The translations under genes were made by a program, and so were the position numbers. From JAOTYV01 sp041557595 (lineage in GTDB: Bacteria; Pseudomonadota; Alphaproteobacteria; UBA8366): a stretch of DNA of 16,959 nt. Under the pieces are notes generated by a model. That model saw only the letters and a list, made by a program, of their open reading frames with translations. It made no database searches and was not told where the DNA came from. Positions 8,361 to 14,515 of the stretch are shown in pieces. Positions within the stretch are counted from its first letter, which is position 1. Every line of letters starts with the position of its first letter. Location of the stretch: NCBI GenBank assembly GCA_041557595.1, contig JBFFGE010000099.1, positions 1 to 16,959 on the forward strand, read 5' to 3'.

Positions 8361-8530
8361 GCTTCCGGGTCTTCCACGCCCTCCACCGCCGCATCGACGA
8401 CCCGGACCGCGCCGTCCGATTCCTTCACCGCGTGCAGCCGAAACTCGGCGCAGTGCACGGTAACGTCGTCGAATTGCGACGACGCGAAGGCCTCGAGGAT
8501 TTCGCGCAACCGCGGATCGGATTCGGACAT
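8357..8530 (-). CDS. Small ORF, 57 residues, paralogous to the following 44-residue ORF
   Basis: The ATG at 8530 is the likely start and a TGA at 8357-8359 the stop; the ATGA junction couples it to the next small ORF. The N-terminal half reads as a helix (DPRLREILEAFASSQF) followed by a strand-turn-strand (DDVTVHCAEFRLHAVKE), then an acidic, Val/Ala-rich tail. A gap-free alignment of about 25 residues with the 44-residue product keeps R, I, EA, T and RL at matching positions, so the two look like diverged duplicates. Both recall the N-terminal arm of AccB without the biotin domain. The frame could extend to 8644 but that part is over promoter-like DNA. It is the first gene of the leftward CoA-transferase operon. 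Function unknown. Confidence 0.65.
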   Translation of the reverse strand: MSESDPRLREILEAFASSQFDDVTVHCAEFRLHAVKESDGAVRVVDAAVEGVEDPEA

Positions 8531-8564
8531 AAAGGAATTCCGCTGCAATGAAAACGTTGCAATA

Positions 8565-8593
8565 TTTATCCCGCGCGCGGGACGCCGGGGCAA
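8565..8593 (-). promoter_or_regulatory. Candidate promoter of the small-ORF/CoA-transferase operon, with palindrome in the spacer
   Basis: On the minus strand TTGCCC (8588-8593) and GATAAA (8565-8570) are 17 nt apart, giving a sigma-70-like arrangement with a start about 27 nt before the ATG at 8530. The spacer contains the perfect 14-bp palindrome TCCCGCGCGCGGGA (8569-8582), which touches the -10 and could be an operator. Downstream, TGCAAT occurs twice (8544-8549 and 8558-8563). These are pattern matches only. Confidence 0.35.
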
Positions 8594-8617
8594 GAGCCCT
8601 TGCGCGGCCACGGCCGG

Positions 8618-8643
8618 GACGCGATCATGCGAAGACGCGATCA
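8618..8643 (+). repeat. 10-bp direct repeat upstream of the hydrolase gene
   Basis: GACGCGATCA occurs at 8618-8627 and again at 8634-8643, period 16 nt. It lies 27-52 nt before the hydrolase start, within the divergent control region. A loose TTGCGC(8600-8605)-N17-GATCAT(8623-8628) promoter pattern overlaps the first copy. It may be a regulator-binding site or chance. Confidence 0.4.
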
Positions 8644-8669
8644 CGTGGGCGGCATCGGAGGAACGAGTG

Positions 8670-9542
8670 ATGGATGACGGAGTCTTTCGCGGCTACTCGG
8701 CCGAGGAGCTGGAGGCGCAGTTCAACCCGCGCGCAACCGTGGCCAACCACGAGGAAATCGTCGCGCGCGGCGAGGAAATGAGCGCGGCCTATCGCGCCGC
8801 CGCCGGCAATGCCACTTATTCCATAGCCTATGGCAGCCACGAAATGGAGACGATGGACATCTTCCGCCCGGCCGACCCGACAGGCGCGCCGGTGCATATC
8901 TATATCCATGGCGGATTCTGGCGTTCGCGGGTGAAGGAGAATTTCAGCTATGTCGCGGGCCCGCTGGTCGATGCCGGCGCGGTCGTCGCGGTGGTCAATT
9001 ACGCGCTCTGCCCCACGGTCACGGTGGAAGACATCGTCGAACAGATGCGGTGCTGCTGCGCCTTCCTGTGGCGCAACCCGGACGCCCATGGCGGCGACCC
9101 GGCGAAGCTCCACGTCTCGGGCCATTCCGCCGGCAGCCATCTGGCGGCGATGCTGATGGCGACCGACTGGCCGAGCGTCGAGCCGGATCTGCCGCGCGAC
9201 CTGATCAAGAGCGCGACGATGCTGAGCGGCGTCTACGATATCGCACCGGTAATGAAGATTTCCGTGCAGGAAGAGGTTCGCCTGACGCCGGAAATGGCGC
9301 GCGCCAACAGCCCGATGTTCCTGAAACCGGCCACCGGCGCGCCGATCGCGATCACCGTCGGCAGCGCTGAAAGCGACGAATTCCGCCGCCAATCCCGGGC
9401 TCTCGCGGATCAATGGAAGGATCACGCGCCGGTCGAGTTCTTCGAGATGCCCGGCCTCAACCACTTCACCATCCTGACCGACACGGCGGATCGCGATAAC
9501 CCGCTGACCGAGGCGCGGCTCCGGCTGATGGGGCTGACCTAG
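8670..9542 (+). CDS. Alpha/beta hydrolase of the arylformamidase / esterase-lipase type
   Basis: The product has 290 residues from the ATG at 8670, preceded by GGAGGA at 8657-8662 with 7 nt spacing; the upstream open frame is low-quality and over the control region. The oxyanion-hole motif HGGFW is at residues 80-84, the nucleophile elbow GHSAGS at 151-156 with Ser153, and the likely triad partners are Asp236 (in GSAESDEF) and His265 (in GLNHFTIL). This set (HGGFW plus GHSAGSHLA) is typical of bacterial arylformamidase-like hydrolases, which cleave N-formylkynurenine or related amide/ester bonds. No kynurenine-pathway genes are adjacent, so the substrate is open. No signal peptide is seen, so it is probably cytosolic. 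It is divergent from the CoA-transferase operon and is followed after 289 nt by the dioxygenase array. Confidence 0.88.
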   Translation: MDDGVFRGYSAEELEAQFNPRATVANHEEIVARGEEMSAAYRAAAGNATYSIAYGSHEMETMDIFRPADPTGAPVHIYIHGGFWRSRVKENFSYVAGPLVDAGAVVAVVNYALCPTVTVEDIVEQMRCCCAFLWRNPDAHGGDPAKLHVSGHSAGSHLAAMLMATDWPSVEPDLPRDLIKSATMLSGVYDIAPVMKISVQEEVRLTPEMARANSPMFLKPATGAPIAITVGSAESDEFRRQSRALADQWKDHAPVEFFEMPGLNHFTILTDTADRDNPLTEARLRLMGLT

Positions 9543-9557
9543 AATCAATCCCCCGCC

Positions 9558-9670
9558 CGTCATCCCGGAAGACGCGCAGCGTCTATCCGGGATCCACAAT
9601 AAATGCGGAGCACAACCTTACGGAGATGGATCCCGGATCGGCGCGGCTTCGCCGCTTGTCCGGGATGACG
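9558..9670. repeat. Nested intergenic palindromic repeat element
   Basis: Two arms face each other: 9558-9596 begins CGTCATCCCGGA and ends TCCGGGATCCA; 9627-9670 begins TGGATCCCGGAT and ends TGTCCGGGATGACG. The arms are complementary at their ends. Each is itself a hairpin (ATCCCGGA with TCCGGGAT), and the tip sequences differ (AGACGC-gca-GCGTCT in the left arm, a GCGGC...GCCGC type tip in the right). Elements of this style, with a conserved TCATCCCGGA core, are common between alphaproteobacterial genes. It follows the hydrolase stop by 15 nt and could act as a transcript 3' structure. It codes for nothing evident. Confidence 0.75.
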
Positions 9671-9712
9671 GCTGAGGGCGCCCCGGAGCCTGTGAATGCG
9701 GCGCGCCGCGAT

Positions 9713-9742
9713 TTGGGCCTCGGCCCCAATTTGTGCTTTAAT
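9713..9742 (+). promoter_or_regulatory. Candidate promoter of the dioxygenase array
   Basis: TTGGGC (9713-9718) and TTTAAT (9737-9742) are 18 nt apart. The -10 matches the sigma-70 consensus at five of six positions, the -35 at three. The -35 lies inside an imperfect inverted repeat, TTGGGCC-tc-GGCCCCAA. The predicted start would be about 83 nt before the first dioxygenase. The rest of 9671-9831 shows no gene. Confidence 0.3.
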
Positions 9743-9831
9743 ATCGGCAGCCCCTGCGGAGTGATGTCGTTCGGCGGCGTTCCGGAAACGGCATTTTATC
9801 CAACGTGACAACAGGCATGGGAGACTAGGCC

Positions 9832-10782
9832 ATGGCGGCGCAGCAGCCGGTCAACACGCTCGACTCCTTCGAAACGGTGCCCACGGGCAAGGCGCTCGGC
9901 GCCGAGATCAAGGGCGTCGATTTCGCGCAAGCAGTGCCCGAAGAAGTCAAGAACGCTCTGCGCAAGGCCTGGGCCGATCACCTGATCCTGGTGTTCCGGG
10001 GCCAGAAGATCACCGATCCGCAGCTCATCGAGGCGTCGAAGATTTTCGGCGGCGTCCAGATCGGCGGCGCGCGCGCCTACTACCTGCGCGGCGGCAAGGA
10101 CAAGAACCGCTATCAACTGTCCGAATACCCCGAGATCACGCCGATCAACAATCTCGACGAGAACGGCAATCCGGCAAAGGCGAATTCCAGCCTCGGCAGC
10201 CACGAGGTGGTGTGGCACAGCGACAATTCCTATGTGGACATCCCGCCCGCCGGCAGCATGCTCTATGCGCTGGAGCTGCCGGTGAACGGCGGCGGCGACA
10301 CCTATTTCAACAATCAGTACCTGGCCTATGAGACCCTGCCCGACGATTTGAAGGCGGCGATCGAAGGCAAATACCAGCGCCACGATGCGAGCCGCAACAG
10401 CGCCGGCGTGCTGCGCCCCTCGGCCAAGCTGCCGACCACGCCGGAAGAAGTCGAAGGGCCGGTGCATCCGCTGGTGCGCATCCATCCCGTTACCGGCAAG
10501 CGCGCGCTCTATCTCGGCCGCCGCCGCGTCTGGCCGTCCAACCACATTTTAGGGCTCTCGAATGAGGAGAGCGAGGAACTTCTCGACCGGCTGTGGACGC
10601 ACGCGACGCAGGACCGATTCGCCATGGAGCATATCTGGACGCTCGGCGACCTTGTGCTCTGGGACAACCGTTGTGCCATGCATTACCGGACCGAAATCGA
10701 CGCGACGCAGCGCCGCGTCATGCATCGGACGCAGATTACCGGCGAGAAAGTGATCGCCGCCTGGGAGGCGGCCGCCGAATAG
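9832..10782 (+). CDS. TauD/TfdA-family Fe(II)/2-oxoglutarate dioxygenase, copy 1 of 4
   Basis: The product has 316 residues. Members of this family couple oxidative decarboxylation of 2-oxoglutarate to hydroxylation of a small acid, often releasing sulfite, an alcohol or an aldehyde. The iron ligands are His129 and Asp131 in WHSDNSY and the distal His284 in WDNRCAMHYR. Arg295 and Arg299 (RRVMHR) follow at the same +11 and +15 spacing as TauD's Arg266 and Arg270; Thr157 in GGDTYF matches the 2-oxoglutarate-contacting threonine. SD GGGAGA (9819-9824) is 7 nt before the ATG. It is the most divergent in the substrate-side block: RRRVWPSNHILGL replaces the RRW-YPS-YIVE pattern seen in copies 2 and 3. 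No signal peptide. The substrate is unknown. Confidence 0.93.
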   Translation: MAAQQPVNTLDSFETVPTGKALGAEIKGVDFAQAVPEEVKNALRKAWADHLILVFRGQKITDPQLIEASKIFGGVQIGGARAYYLRGGKDKNRYQLSEYPEITPINNLDENGNPAKANSSLGSHEVVWHSDNSYVDIPPAGSMLYALELPVNGGGDTYFNNQYLAYETLPDDLKAAIEGKYQRHDASRNSAGVLRPSAKLPTTPEEVEGPVHPLVRIHPVTGKRALYLGRRRVWPSNHILGLSNEESEELLDRLWTHATQDRFAMEHIWTLGDLVLWDNRCAMHYRTEIDATQRRVMHRTQITGEKVIAAWEAAAE

Positions 10783-10791
10783 GAGACCGCG

Positions 10792-11739
10792 ATGGACGGG
10801 AATACGTCGAAGTCGCTTCAGGTCGTGCCGACGGGCGCCGCCCTCGGCGCGGAGGTGCGGGGCGTCGATCTTTCGAAGCCCCTGCCGGAAAGCGTCGTCG
10901 CCGAAATCGCCGAGGCCTGGGCCGAACACCTGGTGCTGCTGTTCCGCGATCAGCAACTCACCGACGACGACATCCTGGAATTCTCCAACCATTTCGGTGG
11001 CCAGCAGGCGGCCGGCATTCGGCAACGCTACCTCGCGGCGGGATACGAGCCCGGCGATCACCAGCTGCATGCGGACGCCCGCATCAATTTTATCAGCAAT
11101 CTCGACAAGGACGGCAAGCCGGCGCTGATCAATGACGGCATCGGCAGCCTGGAGATCCGCTGGCACACCGACAATTCCTATACCGAGGTGCCGCCGAACG
11201 GCACCCTGCTGTGGGCCGAGAAGGTTCCCGACGACGATTCCGGCCGGACGATGTTCTGCAACCAGTACCGCGCCTATGACGACCTGCCGGACGACCTCAA
11301 AGCGGCGATCGACGGCAAGCACCAGATGCATGACAGCACGCGCAACACCGCGAACCTCCTGGCGCCGAACGCCACCATGCCCGCATCGTGGGAGGATATC
11401 GAGGGGCCGGTCCATCCCATGGTGCGCATCCACCCGGCGACCGGCCGGAAGGCGCTCTATCTCGGGCGGCGCTGGAGCTATCCCTCCACCTATATCGTCG
11501 AGATGCCGACCGACGAGGGCGAAGCGCTGATGGACCGGCTCTGGGCGCACGCCACGCAGGACAAATACGTCTGGACCCATAGCTGGCGGCCCGGCGACAT
11601 GCTGATGTGGGACAATCGCTGCGTCATGCATCGCCGGACCGCGATCAACCCGACCCAGCCCCGGGTCATGCACCGCACGCTGATCAAGGGCGACCCCGTC
11701 ATTTCGGCCTGGGGCGAAGACGCCGCCGCCGCACAATAG
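10792..11739 (+). CDS. TauD/TfdA-family Fe(II)/2-oxoglutarate dioxygenase, copy 2 of 4
   Basis: The product has 315 residues, colinear with copy 1. Metal ligands are His125 and Asp127 (WHTDNSY) and His280 (WDNRCVMHRR); Arg291 and Arg295 lie 11 and 15 residues further, and the 2-oxoglutarate threonine is in SGRTMFCNQ. It starts 9 nt after copy 1; the TAG stop of copy 1 is part of the Shine-Dalgarno TAGGAGA (10780-10786), so translation is likely coupled. It differs from copies 3 and 4 in the N-terminal half (FSNHFGGQQAAGIRQRYLAAGYE), where substrate specificity usually resides, and has PDDDSGR where the others have PVNGGG or PVDGGG. All catalytic residues are present, so it is expected to be active. 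Confidence 0.93.
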   Translation: MDGNTSKSLQVVPTGAALGAEVRGVDLSKPLPESVVAEIAEAWAEHLVLLFRDQQLTDDDILEFSNHFGGQQAAGIRQRYLAAGYEPGDHQLHADARINFISNLDKDGKPALINDGIGSLEIRWHTDNSYTEVPPNGTLLWAEKVPDDDSGRTMFCNQYRAYDDLPDDLKAAIDGKHQMHDSTRNTANLLAPNATMPASWEDIEGPVHPMVRIHPATGRKALYLGRRWSYPSTYIVEMPTDEGEALMDRLWAHATQDKYVWTHSWRPGDMLMWDNRCVMHRRTAINPTQPRVMHRTLIKGDPVISAWGEDAAAAQ

Positions 11740-11748
11740 GAGACATCC

Positions 11749-12696
11749 ATGACCGACAACTCGCTCGACGCCATCGAAGTCATTCCCACCGGAAAAGCGC
11801 TCGGCGCCGAGGTGCGCGGGCTCGACCTCGCCCGGGACGTGACGCCGGAAATGATCGACCGGCTGAAGGAGATCTGGGCGGAGCACATGGTGCTGCTGCT
11901 GCGCGGCCAGTTCCTGGAAAAACAGCGGCTGGTCGACCTGGCCGAAGCGATCGGCGGGCTGATGGTGCCGGGCTCGACCGGTTTCTACCTGAAAAGCGGC
12001 TTCAAGCCGGGCTCGCACCGGGTTTCGGAAGTGCGCGGCATCACGCTGATTTCCAATCTCGACAAGGACGGCAAACCGCAGAAATACACCGAAGGCTCCG
12101 GCAGCCAGGAGCTCGCCTGGCACACCGACAATTCCTATATGGAGACGCCGCCGATGGGCAGCATGCTGAACGCGGTGCAGGTGCCGGTAAACGGCGGCGG
12201 CCATACCAGTTTCTGCAATCAGGTGATGGCGTACGAGACACTGCCCGACGAGCTGAAGCAGGCGATCGAGGGCAAGCACATTCGCCACGACCGCAGCCGC
12301 AACACGTCCGGCAAGGTGCGCGTCAGCTTCGAGAAGCCGAAATCGCGCGACGAGGTGCCCGGCCCGATCCATCCCATGGTGCGGATCCACCCGACCACGG
12401 GCAAGCGCGCCCTCTATCTCGGCCGCCGCTGGGATCATCCGTCGAGCTATATCGTCGAGCTGTCGGACGCGGAAAGCGAAGACCTGCTCGACCGGGTCTG
12501 GGCGCACGCCACCCAGGAAAAATTCGTCTGGACGCAGGATGACTGGCAGGTCGGCGACCTGATCATGTGGGACAATCAGGCGGTCATGCACCGCCGCACC
12601 GCGGTCGACCCGACCCAGGCAAGGCTGCTGCACCGCACGCTGGTGCAGGGCGAGCCCTTCATCTCGGCCTGGCAGGCCGACGCGGCGGCGGAATAG
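11749..12696 (+). CDS. TauD/TfdA-family Fe(II)/2-oxoglutarate dioxygenase, copy 3 of 4
   Basis: The product has 315 residues. Iron ligands are His125, Asp127 (WHTDNSYMETPP) and His281 (WDNQAVMHRR); Arg292 and Arg296 (ARLLHR) complete the 2-oxoglutarate site with the threonine in GGHTSFCNQ. The TAG stop of copy 2 sits inside the SD AGGAGA (11738-11743), 5 nt before the ATG. It is nearest to copy 4: both share EHMVLLLRGQ, PPMGS near the metal site, GGHTSFCN, YIVELSDAES and TQARLL, and a 38-nt stretch is identical at the DNA level (11873-11910 against 12831-12868). This suggests the copy 3/4 duplication is the most recent, or that gene conversion has occurred. The substrate is unknown. Confidence 0.93.
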   Translation: MTDNSLDAIEVIPTGKALGAEVRGLDLARDVTPEMIDRLKEIWAEHMVLLLRGQFLEKQRLVDLAEAIGGLMVPGSTGFYLKSGFKPGSHRVSEVRGITLISNLDKDGKPQKYTEGSGSQELAWHTDNSYMETPPMGSMLNAVQVPVNGGGHTSFCNQVMAYETLPDELKQAIEGKHIRHDRSRNTSGKVRVSFEKPKSRDEVPGPIHPMVRIHPTTGKRALYLGRRWDHPSSYIVELSDAESEDLLDRVWAHATQEKFVWTQDDWQVGDLIMWDNQAVMHRRTAVDPTQARLLHRTLVQGEPFISAWQADAAAE

Positions 12697-12709
12697 GGAG
12701 ACGCGAAAG

Positions 12710-13654
12710 ATGGTCAACACACTCGAAGACCTCGAAGTCATCCCCACCGGCAAGGCGCTCGGCGCCGAAATACGCGGCATCGATTTCGCCGCACCGGTTC
12801 CTGCCGAGGTTGCCGACAAGATCAAGGCGCTCTGGGCGGAGCACATGGTGCTGCTGCTGCGCGGCCAGGTGGTGGAGAAGACCCGCCTGCTCGAAATCGC
12901 CGACATGCTGGGCGGGCGGCAGGAAACCGGCTCGCGCGCCATGCTGCTGAAGGCCGGCATGAAGCCCGGATCGGCGCGCATTTCGGACGTCGAGGGGGTC
13001 AGCCTGATCTCCAATCTGGGCGAGGACGGCAAGCCCCGGAAACACACGCGCGGGTCGGGCAGCCTGGAGATCGGCTGGCACACCGACAATTCCTATATCG
13101 CGACGCCGCCGATGGGCAGCATCCTCAACGCCATTCAGGTGCCGGTCGACGGCGGCGGCCACACATCGTTCTGCAACTTGGTGCTGGCCTACGAAACGCT
13201 GCCCGACGACCTGAAGGCGGCGATCGAGGGCAAGCATATGTGCCACGACAACAGCCGCAACACGGTCGGCAAGGTGCGCGACATCTTCACGGAGCCGACC
13301 TGCCGCGAGGAGGTCGAGGGACCGGTCCATCCGATGGTGCGCATCCACCCGATCACCGGCAAGCGGGCGCTCTATCTCAGCCGCCGTCACGGGCAATATT
13401 CCGCCTATATCGTCGAGCTGTCCGACGCTGAAAGCGACGACATCCAGGAGCGCCTATGGGCGCATGTGGCGCAGGAGAAATTCACCTGGACGCACGCGGA
13501 CTGGCGGCCGGGCGACATGGTCATGTGGGACAACCAGCAGGTATTGCACCGGCGCTCGGCGATCGACCCGACGCAGGCGCGCCTGCTGCAACGCACGCTG
13601 GTCAAGGCCGACCGCTTCATCTCGGCTTGGGACGGGGCGGCGGCCGCGGAATAG
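12710..13654 (+). CDS. TauD/TfdA-family Fe(II)/2-oxoglutarate dioxygenase, copy 4 of 4
   Basis: The product has 314 residues. Iron ligands are His124, Asp126 (WHTDNSYIATPP) and His280 (WDNQQVLHRR). Arg291 and Arg295 are kept, but the residue just before Arg295 is Gln (ARLLQRTL), where the other three copies and TauD have His. This is next to, not in, the salt bridge to 2-oxoglutarate, so activity is still likely. The substrate-side block reads SRRHGQYSAYIVEL, different from copies 1-3. It starts 13 nt after copy 3 with AGGGAGA at 12695-12701, overlapping the TAG stop of copy 3. Its own stop is 21 nt from the stop of the convergent SDR gene, and no strong terminator is seen between them. Confidence 0.92.
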   Translation: MVNTLEDLEVIPTGKALGAEIRGIDFAAPVPAEVADKIKALWAEHMVLLLRGQVVEKTRLLEIADMLGGRQETGSRAMLLKAGMKPGSARISDVEGVSLISNLGEDGKPRKHTRGSGSLEIGWHTDNSYIATPPMGSILNAIQVPVDGGGHTSFCNLVLAYETLPDDLKAAIEGKHMCHDNSRNTVGKVRDIFTEPTCREEVEGPVHPMVRIHPITGKRALYLSRRHGQYSAYIVELSDAESDDIQERLWAHVAQEKFTWTHADWRPGDMVMWDNQQVLHRRSAIDPTQARLLQRTLVKADRFISAWDGAAAAE

Positions 13655-13675
13655 CGCGCGGCGCGGCGGGCCGCC

Positions 13676-14413
13676 CTACTGCATGTACGCGCCGCCATTG
13701 ACGAGGTAGCACTGGCCGGTGACATACCCGCCATACTCGCTCGCCAGATAAATGGCGAGTCCGGCGACTTCGTCCGGCTGGCCGGAGCGGCGGATCGGCT
13801 GTTGATCGAAGACGCCCTTCTTGACCTGAAAGGCGTCGCGCTCGACCTCGATATGGCCGGGGCCGATGCAATTCGCGGTGATGTTGTGTTCGCCGTATTG
13901 CTTGGCGAGGCCGCGGGTGAACCCGACGATGCCGAGCTTGACCGTCGACTTGCCGGGAAATGAGCCGAGATACGGCGCGATGCCGGAGAAGTTGACGATG
14001 CGGCCCCAGCCGCGCTCGACCATATGAGGCACCGCATTCTTGCAAACGTAATAGGGGCCGTTCAGGTTGACGTCGATGTTGCGCTGCCAGACGTCTTCCG
14101 GCTCTTCCAGCAAGTCGCCCTCGGAGCGGAACACCGCGTTGTTCACCACCACGTCGAGCGAACCGAATTTGTCATGCGCCTTGGCGACGAAATCGGCGAC
14201 CGAATCCTTGTCGGTGACGTCGCATTTCATGGTCAGCACCTTGGCGCCCGCGGACTCGACCTCGCCGGCCGTCGCCTCCAGCCCGGCCATGTTGCTGCTG
14301 GTACACAGCGCGAGGTTCGCGCCTTCCTCGGCGAACATCACCGCCATGCGGCGGCCGATGTTGCGGCCCGCGCCGGTGATCAGCACGGTGCGTCCTTCCA
14401 ACCCTGTCTTCAC
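13676..14413 (-). CDS. SDR-family NAD(P)-dependent oxidoreductase-like protein lacking the catalytic tyrosine
   Basis: The product has 245 residues, classical SDR length, from a GTG at 14413 with GAGGAG at 14421-14426, 7 nt upstream. The Rossmann motif TGAGRNIG is at 13-20, the CDVTD acidic loop at 64-68, NNA at 91-93, the active-site Asn in NIDVNLNG at about 116, and Ser143 in NFSG. The YxxxK motif is changed: residues 155-159 read KSTVK, so the Lys159 is kept but the tyrosine position is Lys155 (AAG codon, two or more base changes from a Tyr codon). The Ser-to-position-155 distance is 12 rather than the usual 13. The C-terminal PG segment (IGPGHIEVERD) and YLVNGGAYMQ end are normal in form. 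Either it uses altered chemistry or it is not a standard dehydrogenase. It lies downstream of the glycosyltransferase gene. Confidence 0.9.
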   Translation of the reverse strand: MKTGLEGRTVLITGAGRNIGRRMAVMFAEEGANLALCTSSNMAGLEATAGEVESAGAKVLTMKCDVTDKDSVADFVAKAHDKFGSLDVVVNNAVFRSEGDLLEEPEDVWQRNIDVNLNGPYYVCKNAVPHMVERGWGRIVNFSGIAPYLGSFPGKSTVKLGIVGFTRGLAKQYGEHNITANCIGPGHIEVERDAFQVKKGVFDQQPIRRSGQPDEVAGLAIYLASEYGGYVTGQCYLVNGGAYMQ

Positions 14414-14448
14414 GATCCGTCTCCTCGGTCGGTTTTTGCGGTGCGCCG

Positions 14449-14478
14449 ACTGTAGACGATGAGATGCCGCGGAGACAA
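14449..14478 (-). promoter_or_regulatory. Candidate promoter of the SDR gene
   Basis: On the minus strand TTGTCT (14473-14478) and TACAGT (14449-14454) are 18 nt apart, about 35 nt before the GTG start. The match to sigma-70 hexamers is moderate. It lies in the 102-nt gap after the glycosyltransferase gene, so the SDR gene may have its own promoter as well as read-through. Confidence 0.3.
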
Positions 14479-14515
14479 ACCGCCGGCGATACAGGGTCGC
14501 CTGCCGCGAACGCCC

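Noticed and set aside
8230..8394. N-terminal extension of CoA-transferase subunit A
   Set aside because: The extra 55 residues are arginine-rich, unlike any alpha subunit, and would overlap both small ORFs; the ATG at 8229 fits the family length.
8334..8669. N-terminal extension of the alpha/beta hydrolase
   Set aside because: It runs over the opposite-strand small ORFs and the control region, with low-complexity Ser/Thr/Arg composition; ATG 8670 has a strong SD.
10549..13089. An 846-codon open frame on the minus strand across dioxygenase copies 1 (3' end) to 4 (5' part)
   Set aside because: It is antisense to four well-supported genes; its composition (His/Arg/Val-rich, repeated motifs mirroring each copy) is that of a high-GC shadow frame extended by the tandem paralogy.
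13663..13674. GC inverted repeat between copy 4 and the SDR gene as a bidirectional terminator
   Set aside because: The loop would be only 2 nt and there is no T-tract on either side.
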